Shown in pieces: positions 1-5,717 of a DNA stretch of 18,498 bases (its first letter is position 1; every line of letters begins with the position of its first letter). The position numbers and the translations under genes are program-made. Under the pieces are notes generated by a model. That model was not told the DNA's origin. It saw nothing but the letters and a program-made list of their open reading frames with translations, and searched no databases. The stretch is from 2-01-FULL-41-21 sp038065335 (lineage in GTDB: Bacteria > Patescibacteriota > Minisyncoccia > 2-02-FULL-40-12 > GWA2-44-9), in contig JBBTRD010000038.1 in the NCBI GenBank assembly GCA_038065335.1, positions 1 to 18,498 on the forward strand, in the 5' to 3' direction.

Positions 1-202
1 GTATCAGATTTGGTAAAATAAGTTCAAAAGTTTGAGAGGGTTCTAAATCCGCAGCAATTTTTGACGATACGAACTCTGAATTTTGAAACGAAAGCGTTCG
101 CTCGCCCAGCCCCGCCAAAGGCGGGGCTGGTCTCGCTTTGGCGGCAGCTTCGCCGCCGCTCTGACCCAAATTGAAGCGGATTTTAATGCATTCGGGGGGA
201 AT
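1..202 (-). pseudogene. Tail fragment of a serine recombinase, open to window edge
   Basis: Read on the minus strand, an open frame enters after a TGA at 203-205 and runs off the window. Its residues (KIRFNLGQSGGEAAAKA, then GLGERTLSFQNSEFVSSKIAA) match residues about 418-463 of the recombinase at 243-1814 in the same frame. After SSKIAA the two diverge: this copy continues DLEPSQTFELILPNLI instead of the antisense-tRNA peptide. No catalytic or zinc-ribbon part is present. It is therefore an inverted copy of the recombinase 3' end, or the tail of a protein that lies mostly outside the window. An assembly artefact at a contig end cannot be excluded. Confidence 0.55.
49..189. repeat. 141-bp inverted repeat, left copy
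   Basis: This stretch is the reverse complement of 1492-1632 with about seven mismatches in 141 bp by eye. It starts with CCGCAG, the last six bases of tRNA-Gln in the right copy, and ends at GGATTTTAATGC. An 11-bp GC-rich hairpin lies inside it (106-116 pairing with 120-130). Two of the mismatches fall in or beside that hairpin. Confidence 0.9.
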
Positions 203-230
203 TCAATTTTTTCTTTTTTTCAAAAAATGC

Positions 231-236
231 TAAAAT
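231..236 (+). promoter_or_regulatory. -10 box of the recombinase, predicting a leaderless mRNA
   Basis: TAAAAT lies 6 nt upstream of the ATG at 243. No SD precedes the ATG and no clear -35 is seen. The spacing would place transcription start at or very near the start codon, as for several other genes here. Confidence 0.4.
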
Positions 237-242
237 GAATTT

Positions 243-1814
243 ATGAATGTAAAAAATTGCGCAATCTATACTCGCGTTTCTACCGATAATCAAGCGGAAA
301 AAGAATTTTCGTCTTGCGAAGCGCAGGAGCAAAAAATCTGTTCTTACATTTCCAGCCAAGATGATTGGCAAGTTTTTAAGGTATATAACGATGGCGGATT
401 TTCAGGGGCAACCCTGGAGCGACCTGCACTCAAACAACTCCTTTCGGATTTGAAAAAAGAAAAAATTGATGTGGTTTTGGTCTATAAAATTGATCGGCTC
501 ACTCGTTCGCCGAAAGATTTTTACCAACTGATTGAATTTTTTGAGCAAGCAAAAATTGATTTTATTTCCATTACGGAAAGATTTGACACTTCCACGCCCG
601 CCGGAAGGTTGCTTCGCAACATTATGCTCACTTTTTCGCAGTTTGAAAGAGAGCTAACCAGCGAGAGAACAAAAGACAAAATGTTGGAGCGTGCGAAAAA
701 GGGATTGGCGAACGGCGGGCTTACTCCTTTCGGTTATATGCGACAAGATAAGAAACTTATCCCGCACCCGAAAGAGTCGGAGGAAATAAAATCAATTTTT
801 GAAACTTATATTGAAACCGGCTCAACGGCGAAAACTTACCAAATGCTGAAAGATAGAGGTATCAAAAATAAGTTAGGCAAAAATTTCTCTAAAACAAATA
901 TCAGCCATATTTTGCGAAATGTTATCTACATAGGCAAGGTTTTGCACAATGGCGAAATTTATCAAGGTATTCATAAGCCGATAATTTCGGAAGAAATTTT
1001 TGCCCTTGCTCAAAAAATTCATAAGGAAAAACGGAAAAATTTTAGAGTGTACAAAAACTTCCTGTTCGGCGGACTTATAAAATGCGAGGAGTGCGGCTCA
1101 AATATGACTTCTTGTTTTACCAACAAATATATCGCTGGAAAATTAAACCGATATTATTACTATCGTTGCACCGCCACGATGAAGCAAGATTGGCAGGCGT
1201 GTTCGGTAAAACAAGTGTCCGCCGAACGATTGGAAGATTTTTGTTTGGAAAATTTAGAGCGCATTTCGGTTGATAAAAACTATGTTGAAAATCTTGTTTT
1301 TCGCCTAAACAACGACGAACAAGCGGGACACCGCGCTGGATACGAACTAACGGACGGATGCTCTAAATTTTCCACCGAAAGCATTTCGGACACTCTAAAA
1401 TTTTTCCTTGCCGGACTCAAAACCACCAAAGGAATTGAAAGAAATCTTTTGGCAAAAAAATTTCTTTCAAACATTTTTTACTCGCCCGAAAGCATTAAAA
1501 TCCGCTTCATTTTGCGCCAGAGCGGCGGCGAAGCCGCCGCCAAAGCGAGCCCAGCCCCGCTTGTGGCGGGGCTGGGCGAGCGAACGCTTTCGTTTCAAAA
1601 TTCAGAGTTCGTATCGTCAAAAATTGCTGCGGGGCCTGGACTCGAACCAGGATCTTCAGATTCAGAGTCTGACGAGACTACCATTGCTCCACCCCGCAAC
1701 TCTACCGACAAATTAAACCCATTCTACAACATAAACCGCCGTTTTTCAACGGTGGAAGGAGGGTGTTATATTGACTCCCGGCAAGAATATGTTATTGTGT
1801 TGATACGGAGGTAG
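243..1814 (+). CDS. Large serine recombinase (site-specific integrase)
   Basis: DNA recombinase of the large serine family, which integrates or excises elements by double-strand cleavage through a 5'-phosphoserine. Visible parts in order: resolvase catalytic domain, residues about 5-150, with YTRVST (candidate nucleophile Ser13), DRLTRS near 84-89 and GRLLRNIMLTFSQFERE near 121-137; a recombinase domain about 160-260; a zinc ribbon with Cys281, Cys284, Cys309 and Cys320; then a helical tail. From about residue 425 the frame passes through a GC-rich palindrome, then from 462 to 486 reads the tRNA-Gln gene antisense (GLEPGSSDSESDETT), and ends in unrelated residues. The functional protein probably needs only the first 430 or so residues. 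The gene abuts a tRNA 3' end, the usual kind of attachment site. It is more AT-rich than most neighbours and is on the opposite strand. Confidence 0.93.
   Translation: MNVKNCAIYTRVSTDNQAEKEFSSCEAQEQKICSYISSQDDWQVFKVYNDGGFSGATLERPALKQLLSDLKKEKIDVVLVYKIDRLTRSPKDFYQLIEFFEQAKIDFISITERFDTSTPAGRLLRNIMLTFSQFERELTSERTKDKMLERAKKGLANGGLTPFGYMRQDKKLIPHPKESEEIKSIFETYIETGSTAKTYQMLKDRGIKNKLGKNFSKTNISHILRNVIYIGKVLHNGEIYQGIHKPIISEEIFALAQKIHKEKRKNFRVYKNFLFGGLIKCEECGSNMTSCFTNKYIAGKLNRYYYYRCTATMKQDWQACSVKQVSAERLEDFCLENLERISVDKNYVENLVFRLNNDEQAGHRAGYELTDGCSKFSTESISDTLKFFLAGLKTTKGIERNLLAKKFLSNIFYSPESIKIRFILRQSGGEAAAKASPAPLVAGLGERTLSFQNSEFVSSKIAAGPGLEPGSSDSESDETTIAPPRNSTDKLNPFYNINRRFSTVEGGCYIDSRQEYVIVLIRR
1492..1632. 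repeat. 141-bp inverted repeat, right copy
   Basis: Partner of 49-189. It covers the 3' coding end of the recombinase plus the last six bases of tRNA-Gln. Inside it an 11-bp hairpin (1550-1560 with 1566-1576, loop TTGTG) is translated in frame as part of PAPLVAGLG, and a second GC hairpin lies near 1522-1540. Confidence 0.9.
1627..1698 (-). tRNA. tRNA-Gln(CTG)
   Basis: Full cloverleaf on the minus strand. Acceptor TGCGGGG pairs with CCCCGCA, discriminator G. The D arm contains GAGCAATGG. Anticodon stem TCAGA/TCTGA with loop CTCTGAA gives anticodon CTG (glutamine, codon CAG). The T arm is CCTGG/CCAGG with loop TTCGAGT. The 3' CCA is not encoded (discriminator G is followed by CAA). The gene overlaps the long recombinase frame on the other strand and its 3' end is the boundary of the inverted repeat, so it is the likely integration site. 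Confidence 0.95.
1721..1749 (-). promoter_or_regulatory. Promoter of tRNA-Gln
   Basis: On the minus strand, -35 TTGAAA (1744-1749), a 17-nt spacer and -10 TAGAAT (1721-1726), placed 22 nt before the tRNA 5' end at 1698. This is a good sigma-70 type match. Confidence 0.75.
1771..1798 (+). promoter_or_regulatory. Possible promoter of the 117-aa gene
   Basis: TTGACT at 1771-1776, a 16-nt spacer and TATTGT at 1793-1798 lie just upstream of the SD at 1807-1812. The -35 is good and the -10 only partial. Confidence 0.4.
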
Positions 1815-1820
1815 TTTCTT

Positions 1821-2174
1821 ATGCTGTATGTTGGGTTTAACCCTCGCGAAATCACGGCCTACGACTTCATCGGCGATTTCAAGAAATGGCCCTTTGGCGT
1901 AATAGACAAAGAGAAGGTTAAGGAGTTGCTTGGTGCAAGGTACGTCTCGTGTTGCACCAAAGAACAGGGACCGATTCTTGACATCATCGAACGACGGCTC
2001 GGAATCCACATTGACATTCCATTCACGCCTGACCGCCATCGGCTCAAGAAGAACGACAGGGTACTCATCATTGTAGTAGCCAATCTTCGCAAACTCAGTG
2101 CGTATGAGAGATACACCCTTCAAGAAATGACGAAGGCGCGTATCTTCTTCCGGATCTACCGAGTCACTTCCTGA
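1821..2174 (+). CDS. Small protein, distant DUF1874 (STIV B116-like) candidate
   Basis: 117 aa with an excellent SD (GGAGGT at 1807-1812, 8 nt from the ATG), unusual in this window. I do not recognise it with certainty. Its pattern, MLYVGFNP at the start, then VKELLGARYVSCC, a helix ILDIIERRLGIHIDIPF, then a strand RVLIIVVANL and a closing strand IFFRIYRV, resembles DUF1874/STIV B116-like proteins. That family includes viral AcrIII-1 ring nucleases that destroy cyclic tetra-adenylate. Where those proteins have Ser-x-x-Gly-His, this one has SCCTKE, so the catalytic His is absent in my alignment by eye. Any ring-nuclease activity is therefore doubtful. It sits next to the recombinase, has its own terminator, and is the only gene here ending in TGA, all consistent with foreign origin. 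Confidence 0.75.
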   Translation: MLYVGFNPREITAYDFIGDFKKWPFGVIDKEKVKELLGARYVSCCTKEQGPILDIIERRLGIHIDIPFTPDRHRLKKNDRVLIIVVANLRKLSAYERYTLQEMTKARIFFRIYRVTS

Positions 2175-2200
2175 CACCGCCCCCTTCCCCCTTCCTCCTT

Positions 2201-2233
2201 CCGGCGGACAATAAGTTCGCCGGTTTATTTTTT
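2201..2233 (+). terminator. Rho-independent terminator after the 117-aa gene
   Basis: Stem CCGGCGGAC/GTTCGCCGG (2201-2209 with 2215-2223, one G-U pair), loop AATAA, followed by a T-rich tail TTTATTTTTT on the plus strand. It starts 27 nt after the TGA. It also lies just past the ftsX stop on the other strand, where it has no T-run. Confidence 0.75.
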
Positions 2234-3140
2234 ACACTTTCAAAAATCTTCGGATGGCAATCCAGCTAGAGATTATACCTAGGGCGATGCCGAGGGCGAA
2301 GATGAGAGGCACAAACTGGAGAACGTTGGTAACAAAGTAGCCAATAAGACTGATACCGGGGATAAGAACGCCAACTTTGGATGATACAAACCAAAGAGCG
2401 GGATAAAAAACAACAATAGCAATCACGGCGGCAAAGATGCCATATAATCCCCCTTCGATCAGATATGGAGCTTTGATATGCCAATTGGAACCGCCGACCA
2501 GACGCATAATTTCGATTTCGTTCTTTTGATTATAGATGGTTAAGCGAATGGTATTAAAAGTAACCATGATGGCAATGAAAGCTAGGATGAGCGTGACGAC
2601 GAGGCCCCAGTTGCCGACTCCGCGGGAAATACTCTGGACCCGATTAATGACGGCCTCATTTTCATAAAAATTAATCTTATCAACAACGGGCCGAAATTTG
2701 TTACCCTCAAGAAACGTGACGATCGAGGCGTATTGGGTAGAGTCTTTAGCTTTAATATTAAGCGACGATTGCAAAGGATTATCGGCTAGTTCGGCCAACG
2801 ACTGTTGAATTAAAGCGTCACCGGCATGTTTGGCCTTGAAATCGGCCAGAGCTTTTTCTTTAGAAATATACGTTACCCGCGCCACGGCCGATTGGGATTC
2901 AAGATCCTGCTTGACCGCCAGCACCTGATCTTCGGAAGCGTCATTTTTAAAATAGACACTGACATCAACTTTATTTTCCAAACCAGAGACGATTTGACCC
3001 GAAACATAATTCAAAACCATCAAACCGGAAAACAAAAGCAAAACCAAAACCATCACGCCGGTCGTGCCAAAACTCAAATAGCTATTGCGCTTAAAATTCA
3101 GCCAACCCGTTCGAAAAATTCGTTTAAAAGCTTTTCTCAC
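2232..3140 (-). CDS. ftsX: Cell-division permease FtsX
   Basis: Membrane partner of FtsE in the ABC-type divisome complex that in other bacteria activates peptidoglycan hydrolases at the septum. 302 aa, the usual FtsX length. The cytoplasmic N-terminus (FKRIFRTGWLNFKRNSYLS) is followed by TM1 about 22-45, an extracellular domain about 46-175 and three further membrane segments near 177-200, 223-250 and 263-295, with the family-typical NQKNEIEIMRLVGGSNWHIK between TM2 and TM3. The start is GTG (3138-3140) with no SD. It lies 84 nt downstream of ftsE in the same direction, and the gap is filled with repeat-like DNA, so the pair is probably one operon. Confidence 0.95.
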   Translation of the reverse strand: MRKAFKRIFRTGWLNFKRNSYLSFGTTGVMVLVLLLFSGLMVLNYVSGQIVSGLENKVDVSVYFKNDASEDQVLAVKQDLESQSAVARVTYISKEKALADFKAKHAGDALIQQSLAELADNPLQSSLNIKAKDSTQYASIVTFLEGNKFRPVVDKINFYENEAVINRVQSISRGVGNWGLVVTLILAFIAIMVTFNTIRLTIYNQKNEIEIMRLVGGSNWHIKAPYLIEGGLYGIFAAVIAIVVFYPALWFVSSKVGVLIPGISLIGYFVTNVLQFVPLIFALGIALGIISSWIAIRRFLKV

Positions 3141-3144
3141 AGCA

Positions 3145-3222
3145 ACTTATTGCCTACGACCTACGACCTACAACATCTGAATTTCTAATTTCTTCGTTGT
3201 TGGTTGTGAGTTGTCGGTTGTT
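3145..3222. repeat. Low-complexity repeat between ftsE and ftsX
   Basis: Two degenerate short-unit stretches: CCTACGACCTACGACCTAC near 3153-3171 and a TTGTTGGTTGTGAGTTGT / CGGTTGTTGG run near 3197-3225. The second type recurs inside lepA (about 7967-7998). It keeps ftsE and ftsX apart, although in many bacteria they overlap. Confidence 0.7.
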
Positions 3223-3224
3223 GG

Positions 3225-3905
3225 TTAAATAATGTATTTCCCCTGCTCGATTTGGTCGCGAACGACTCTACCCTTTTCCATACTGATGACGCGTCGGCCA
3301 ACTATATTCACGATTTCGCGGTTGTGCGTCGCCAAAATGACGGTCGTCCCAAATTCATTAATCTTCATCAATAATTTTACCACATCGTACCCGTTGAGCA
3401 TATCGAGATTACCAGTCGGTTCATCGGCCAAAAGAATCCGGGGGCGATGAATAAGAGCCCGAGCGATGGCCAGACGCTGTTTTTCGCCGCCGGACAACTG
3501 GTGCGGAAAGTTTTTGGCCTTATCGGCTAGACCGACGATATTTAAAACCTTGGGCACATCCTCGTTAATTTCTTCCGGTTCGGCACCGGAAACTTCGAGA
3601 GCAAAGGCGACATTTTCAAAAGCATTTTTGCGGGAAAGCAATTTAAAATCCTGAAAGATCGTGCCAATCTTGCGTCGAAGCAGAGGCACTTCCGCGTGAG
3701 AAAGATCGGCGATATTAATACCGTCAATAAGAATCTCCCCCTTGCTGGGAGTTAACTCCCTCGTCATCAATCCTAAAAGCGTTGACTTGCCCGCTCCCGA
3801 AGGCCCGACCAGCGAAACAAATTCACCGTCCTTAATTTCCAAATTAACATTATCCAGTGCTAAAAAATCATCATAAATTGTAGAAATATCCTTAAGTTCA
3901 ATCAT
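3225..3905 (-). CDS. ftsE: Cell-division ATP-binding protein FtsE
   Basis: ATPase of the FtsEX complex, 226 aa, full length. Walker A GPSGAGKS at 34-41, Q-loop Q85 in IFQDFKLL, signature LSGGEKQR at 137-144, Walker B ILLADE at 157-162, D-loop GNLD and H-loop His194 (LATHNRE). The short F-Q-D-F-K-L-L stretch after the Q-loop is typical of FtsE. It precedes ftsX on the minus strand. The ATG has no SD, but TAAAAT (3912-3917) lies 6 nt upstream, suggesting a leaderless transcript. That -10 touches the arm of the inverted repeat covering the prfB stop. Confidence 0.97.
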   Translation of the reverse strand: MIELKDISTIYDDFLALDNVNLEIKDGEFVSLVGPSGAGKSTLLGLMTRELTPSKGEILIDGINIADLSHAEVPLLRRKIGTIFQDFKLLSRKNAFENVAFALEVSGAEPEEINEDVPKVLNIVGLADKAKNFPHQLSGGEKQRLAIARALIHRPRILLADEPTGNLDMLNGYDVVKLLMKINEFGTTVILATHNREIVNIVGRRVISMEKGRVVRDQIEQGKYII

Positions 3906-3911
3906 GGGCTA

Positions 3912-3917
3912 ATTTTA
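3912..3917 (-). promoter_or_regulatory. -10 box of ftsE (leaderless)
   Basis: TAAAAT on the minus strand, 6 nt before the ftsE ATG. No convincing -35 at 16-18 nt, so the call rests on the -10 and on the same spacing seen at other genes. Confidence 0.4.
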
Positions 3918-4027
3918 GAATCAAGAACCAACCCTTTCGCCCCAGACCCATGGAACCAGTCCCGTCGGTTCCCCCGCTTCGCGGGTCCCCTTCCGCTACT
4001 GGGGCTTAAGGGTTAGTTCTCGATTCT
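3917..4027. repeat. Inverted repeat covering the 3' end of prfB
   Basis: Two 29-bp arms, 3917-3945 and 3999-4027, match as reverse complements at about 25 of 29 positions. The right arm includes the last codons and TAA of prfB (4006-4008). The left arm reaches the ftsE -10 box. A smaller hairpin CCCGCTTCGCGGG lies in the centre. There is no T-run in either direction, so it is not a classical terminator. Confidence 0.8.
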
Positions 4028-4743
4028 GATTCTATGAATTTATCCAAATCGCCATTCAAAACTTTGTCCGGTTGGCTTGATTTTACGCCCGTCCGATGAT
4101 CTTTGACCATCTGATACGGATTCAAGACATACGATCTAATCTGACTGCCCCATTCAATCGCCACTTGGGGTTTTAATTGCGAAAGTTCTTGAGCTTTTTC
4201 GGCTTCCATTTTTTGAGCCAAGCGCGAGGTCAGCACTAGCATTGCTTTTTCTTTATTCTGGGCTTGGGACCGTTCGGACTGAACCGCCACCGCCAGGCCC
4301 GTTGGAAGATGAGTAATCCGCACCGCCGTCTCCAGTTTATTGACATTCTGACCGCCCGGCCCCGAGGACCGATACGTATCCACTCGCAAATCGTTAGGAT
4401 TGATTTGAAAATGCTTCGCGATAATCTCGGGCATGAACTCCACCAAGGCGAACGACGTATGGCGCAAGTCTTTGGCTGAATATGGTGAAATCCGCACCAA
4501 CCGATGAACCCCGCTCTCTCGCCGAAGCGTTTCGTAGCAATTGGATCCTGATATTTCCACGACGGCATTCTTGGTGCCTTCCTGTTCGCCGAACGATTGA
4601 CTCAACACCACAAAACCCCAGCCCTGATCGGCCGAGTATTTGCGATACATATTAAGCAACATCGACGCCCAGTCTTGAGCATCCGCGCCGCCGGCCCCTG
4701 AATAGATATATAAAAGAGCCTTGTTGTGCTCATATTCTAACAT
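4006..4743 (-). CDS. prfB: Peptide chain release factor 2, lacking domain 1
   Basis: Class I release factor that hydrolyses peptidyl-tRNA at UAA and UGA. 245 aa against about 365 for E. coli RF2. The catalytic GPGGQNVNK (GGQ at 130-132) and the codon-recognition region VRISPYSAKDLRHTSF are present. The tripeptide reads SPY (86-88) where RF2 usually has SPF. The protein starts at LEYEHNKALLYIYSGAGGADAQDWA, which aligns near residue 115 of full RF2, so the helical domain 1 is missing. An in-frame TAA lies immediately before the ATG, and a strong promoter lies only 75 nt upstream, so the missing part is not hidden behind the usual +1 frameshift. The short leader is almost entirely one hairpin. 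Confidence 0.9.
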   Translation of the reverse strand: MLEYEHNKALLYIYSGAGGADAQDWASMLLNMYRKYSADQGWGFVVLSQSFGEQEGTKNAVVEISGSNCYETLRRESGVHRLVRISPYSAKDLRHTSFALVEFMPEIIAKHFQINPNDLRVDTYRSSGPGGQNVNKLETAVRITHLPTGLAVAVQSERSQAQNKEKAMLVLTSRLAQKMEAEKAQELSQLKPQVAIEWGSQIRSYVLNPYQMVKDHRTGVKSSQPDKVLNGDLDKFIESESRTNP

Positions 4744-4746
4744 TTA

Positions 4747-4810
4747 CCAGGTATGTGAATTACCAATTTTAGTACTCGACCGCCAGGTCGTTGGTAATTC
4801 TACTACCTGG
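4747..4810. repeat. 64-bp stem-loop filling the prfB leader
   Basis: Outer stem CCAGGTA/TACCTGG (4747-4753 with 4804-4810), a 3x3 internal loop, then a 10-bp stem (4757-4766 with 4791-4800). The apex holds a small hairpin CGACC/GGTCG (4777-4781 with 4786-4790). It ends 3 nt before the prfB ATG and begins just after the predicted transcript start, so the mRNA leader would fold up completely. Confidence 0.85.
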
Positions 4811-4817
4811 CTCTTTC

Positions 4818-4845
4818 ATTATACCTCTTAAGTATCTTTTTTCAA
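4818..4845 (-). promoter_or_regulatory. Strong promoter of prfB
   Basis: Minus strand: -35 TTGAAA (4840-4845), 16-nt spacer, perfect -10 TATAAT (4818-4823). It lies between tRNA-Thr and prfB and predicts a leader of about 70 nt. Confidence 0.8.
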
Positions 4846-4859
4846 TTGAGAACTAACAC

Positions 4860-4936
4860 TGGAGCCGCCTCTCAGATTTGCACTGAGGATCTTCGCATTA
4901 CGAATGCGCTGCTCTAACTAGCTGAGCTAAGGCGGC
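4860..4936 (-). tRNA. tRNA-Thr(CGT)
   Basis: Minus-strand cloverleaf. Acceptor GCCGCCT/AGGCGGC, D arm GCTC/GAGC, anticodon stem CGCA/TGCG with loop TTCGTAA giving anticodon CGT (threonine, codon ACG). The T arm is CTCAG/CTGAG with loop TGCAAAT, a G where C is usual. Discriminator T is followed by an encoded CCA (4860-4862), unlike the other two tRNAs in the window. Confidence 0.95.
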
Positions 4937-4949
4937 ATATAACCTCGTT

Positions 4950-4977
4950 ATTCTACCAGATTTTGATGATTAGTAAA
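4950..4977 (-). promoter_or_regulatory. Promoter of tRNA-Thr
   Basis: Minus strand: TTTACT (4972-4977), 16-nt spacer, TAGAAT (4950-4955), 13 nt before the mature tRNA 5' end. Confidence 0.6.
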
Positions 4978-5022
4978 TTAATGAGCGAAACAGTATGTGA
5001 CGTTAGAACCTATTGGCAAAGG

Positions 5023-5475
5023 CTAAATCCAAGTTTTTCTTTTATAATTCCGATATTCCTCTCCTAGTTTTTCTAGTAAATAACCACTCTCAACTCTCAT
5101 TCGATAAAAAAAATACACAATAATTAATATGCCTAACACTGAAAACCAATATTTTGGATAAAGAATAATTAAGCCAGTCAGAGTTAGGTTAATCCCCCAA
5201 TATATTGGGTGGCGAATTTTTGAATATATGTCGTGTGTTACCAATTGGTTTATTTTAGGTTTTCCAAAACCCATACTCCAATTTTTAGCGAGTGTGAATC
5301 TTGCAGACCACCATACAACAAGACCCGCGATATTAATTGTAATACCAATAAATTTTAATAAATTATAATCTCGCAAAGCAATCCAAAAATAAATTGAAAC
5401 AATTGTCAGAACCACAAGGATTGAATGTCCCAAACGAAATCTCTTGATCAAAGATTCTATTTTTTCTCGTGTCAT
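5023..5475 (-). CDS. Small integral-membrane methyltransferase, ICMT/PEMT type
   Basis: 150 aa with about four hydrophobic segments (near 18-32, 42-57, 92-106 and 110-125). The C-terminal half carries the signature of isoprenylcysteine/phospholipid methyltransferases: VTHDIYSKIRHPIYWG (79-94) and, after the last membrane segment, RMRVESGYLLEKLGEEYRNYKRKT with the conserved E..L...G.EY spacing. These enzymes use S-adenosylmethionine at the membrane; the substrate here is unknown. The ATG has no SD and begins 7 nt beyond the 3' end of tRNA-Gly, so the two are almost certainly co-transcribed and the mRNA 5' end would be made by tRNA processing. Base composition is clearly more AT-rich than the neighbours, which suggests acquisition. 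Confidence 0.85.
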   Translation of the reverse strand: MTREKIESLIKRFRLGHSILVVLTIVSIYFWIALRDYNLLKFIGITINIAGLVVWWSARFTLAKNWSMGFGKPKINQLVTHDIYSKIRHPIYWGINLTLTGLIILYPKYWFSVLGILIIVYFFYRMRVESGYLLEKLGEEYRNYKRKTWI

Positions 5476-5482
5476 ATTTTTG

Positions 5483-5553
5483 AGCGGAATACGAGAATCG
5501 GACTCGTGTCTGTTGCTTGGGAAGCAACCGTACTGCCATTGTACTAATTCCGC
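5483..5553 (-). tRNA. tRNA-Gly(CCC)
   Basis: Minus-strand cloverleaf. Acceptor GCGGAAT/ATTCCGC, anticodon stem GTTGC/GCAAC with loop TTCCCAA giving anticodon CCC (glycine, codon GGG). T stem ACGAG/CTCGT-type pairing with loop TCCGATT. Discriminator T; CCA is not encoded. Its 5' end is flanked by a palindromic insertion and it is followed at once by the methyltransferase gene. Confidence 0.93.
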
Positions 5554-5618
5554 ATTTTACCAAGCCGACGCTTCGGTCGGCTCCCCGATTGAAACGTCGG
5601 GGCTATACGAATTCCGCA
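5546..5618. mobile_element. Double-hairpin insertion flanked by 9-bp direct repeats
   Basis: AATTCCGCA occurs at 5546-5554, where it is the tRNA-Gly acceptor end, and again at 5610-5618. The 55 bp between hold two perfect 6-bp hairpins: GCCGAC/GTCGGC (5564-5569 with 5576-5581) and CCCCGA/TCGGGG (5583-5588 with 5597-5602). Direct repeats bracketing a palindromic unit look like a target-site duplication of a tiny non-autonomous element. No transposase is in the window. Confidence 0.55.
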
Positions 5619-5668
5619 GATTTAATTTTATGATATATCAAAGAATCATAAAAAATCTTAATTGTTTT

Positions 5669-5694
5669 ACTTTGATAAATCATAGTATCAAAGT
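5669..5694 (-). terminator. AT-rich stem-loop after the FtsB-like gene
   Basis: ACTTTGAT/ATCAAAGT (5669-5676 with 5687-5694), 23 nt past the stop of the FtsB-like gene. It is followed on the minus strand by an A/T-rich stretch with T-runs (near 5650-5656). A weak terminator at best. Confidence 0.4.
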
Positions 5695-5717
5695 GTTTGA
5701 TTTTTGAAAATTTTGAT

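Noticed and set aside
1..50. Remnant of a second tRNA before the left inverted repeat
   Set aside because: GGGTTCTAAATCC resembles a T arm, but the stems do not pair and no acceptor or anticodon arm is found.
183..371. 62-codon minus-strand frame overlapping the recombinase start
   Set aside because: Shadow of the recombinase coding strand with no promoter, SD or family signature.
1746..2177. 143-codon minus-strand frame over the 117-aa gene
   Set aside because: The plus-strand frame has a strong SD, a likely promoter and a terminator; the reverse frame has none of these.
2201..2233. Terminator of ftsX
   Set aside because: The T-run is on the plus-strand side only, so it serves the 117-aa gene.
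4744..4860. Programmed +1 frameshift restoring full-length RF2
   Set aside because: An in-frame TAA and a strong promoter leave no room for about 115 upstream codons, and no CTTTGA-type slip site is seen.
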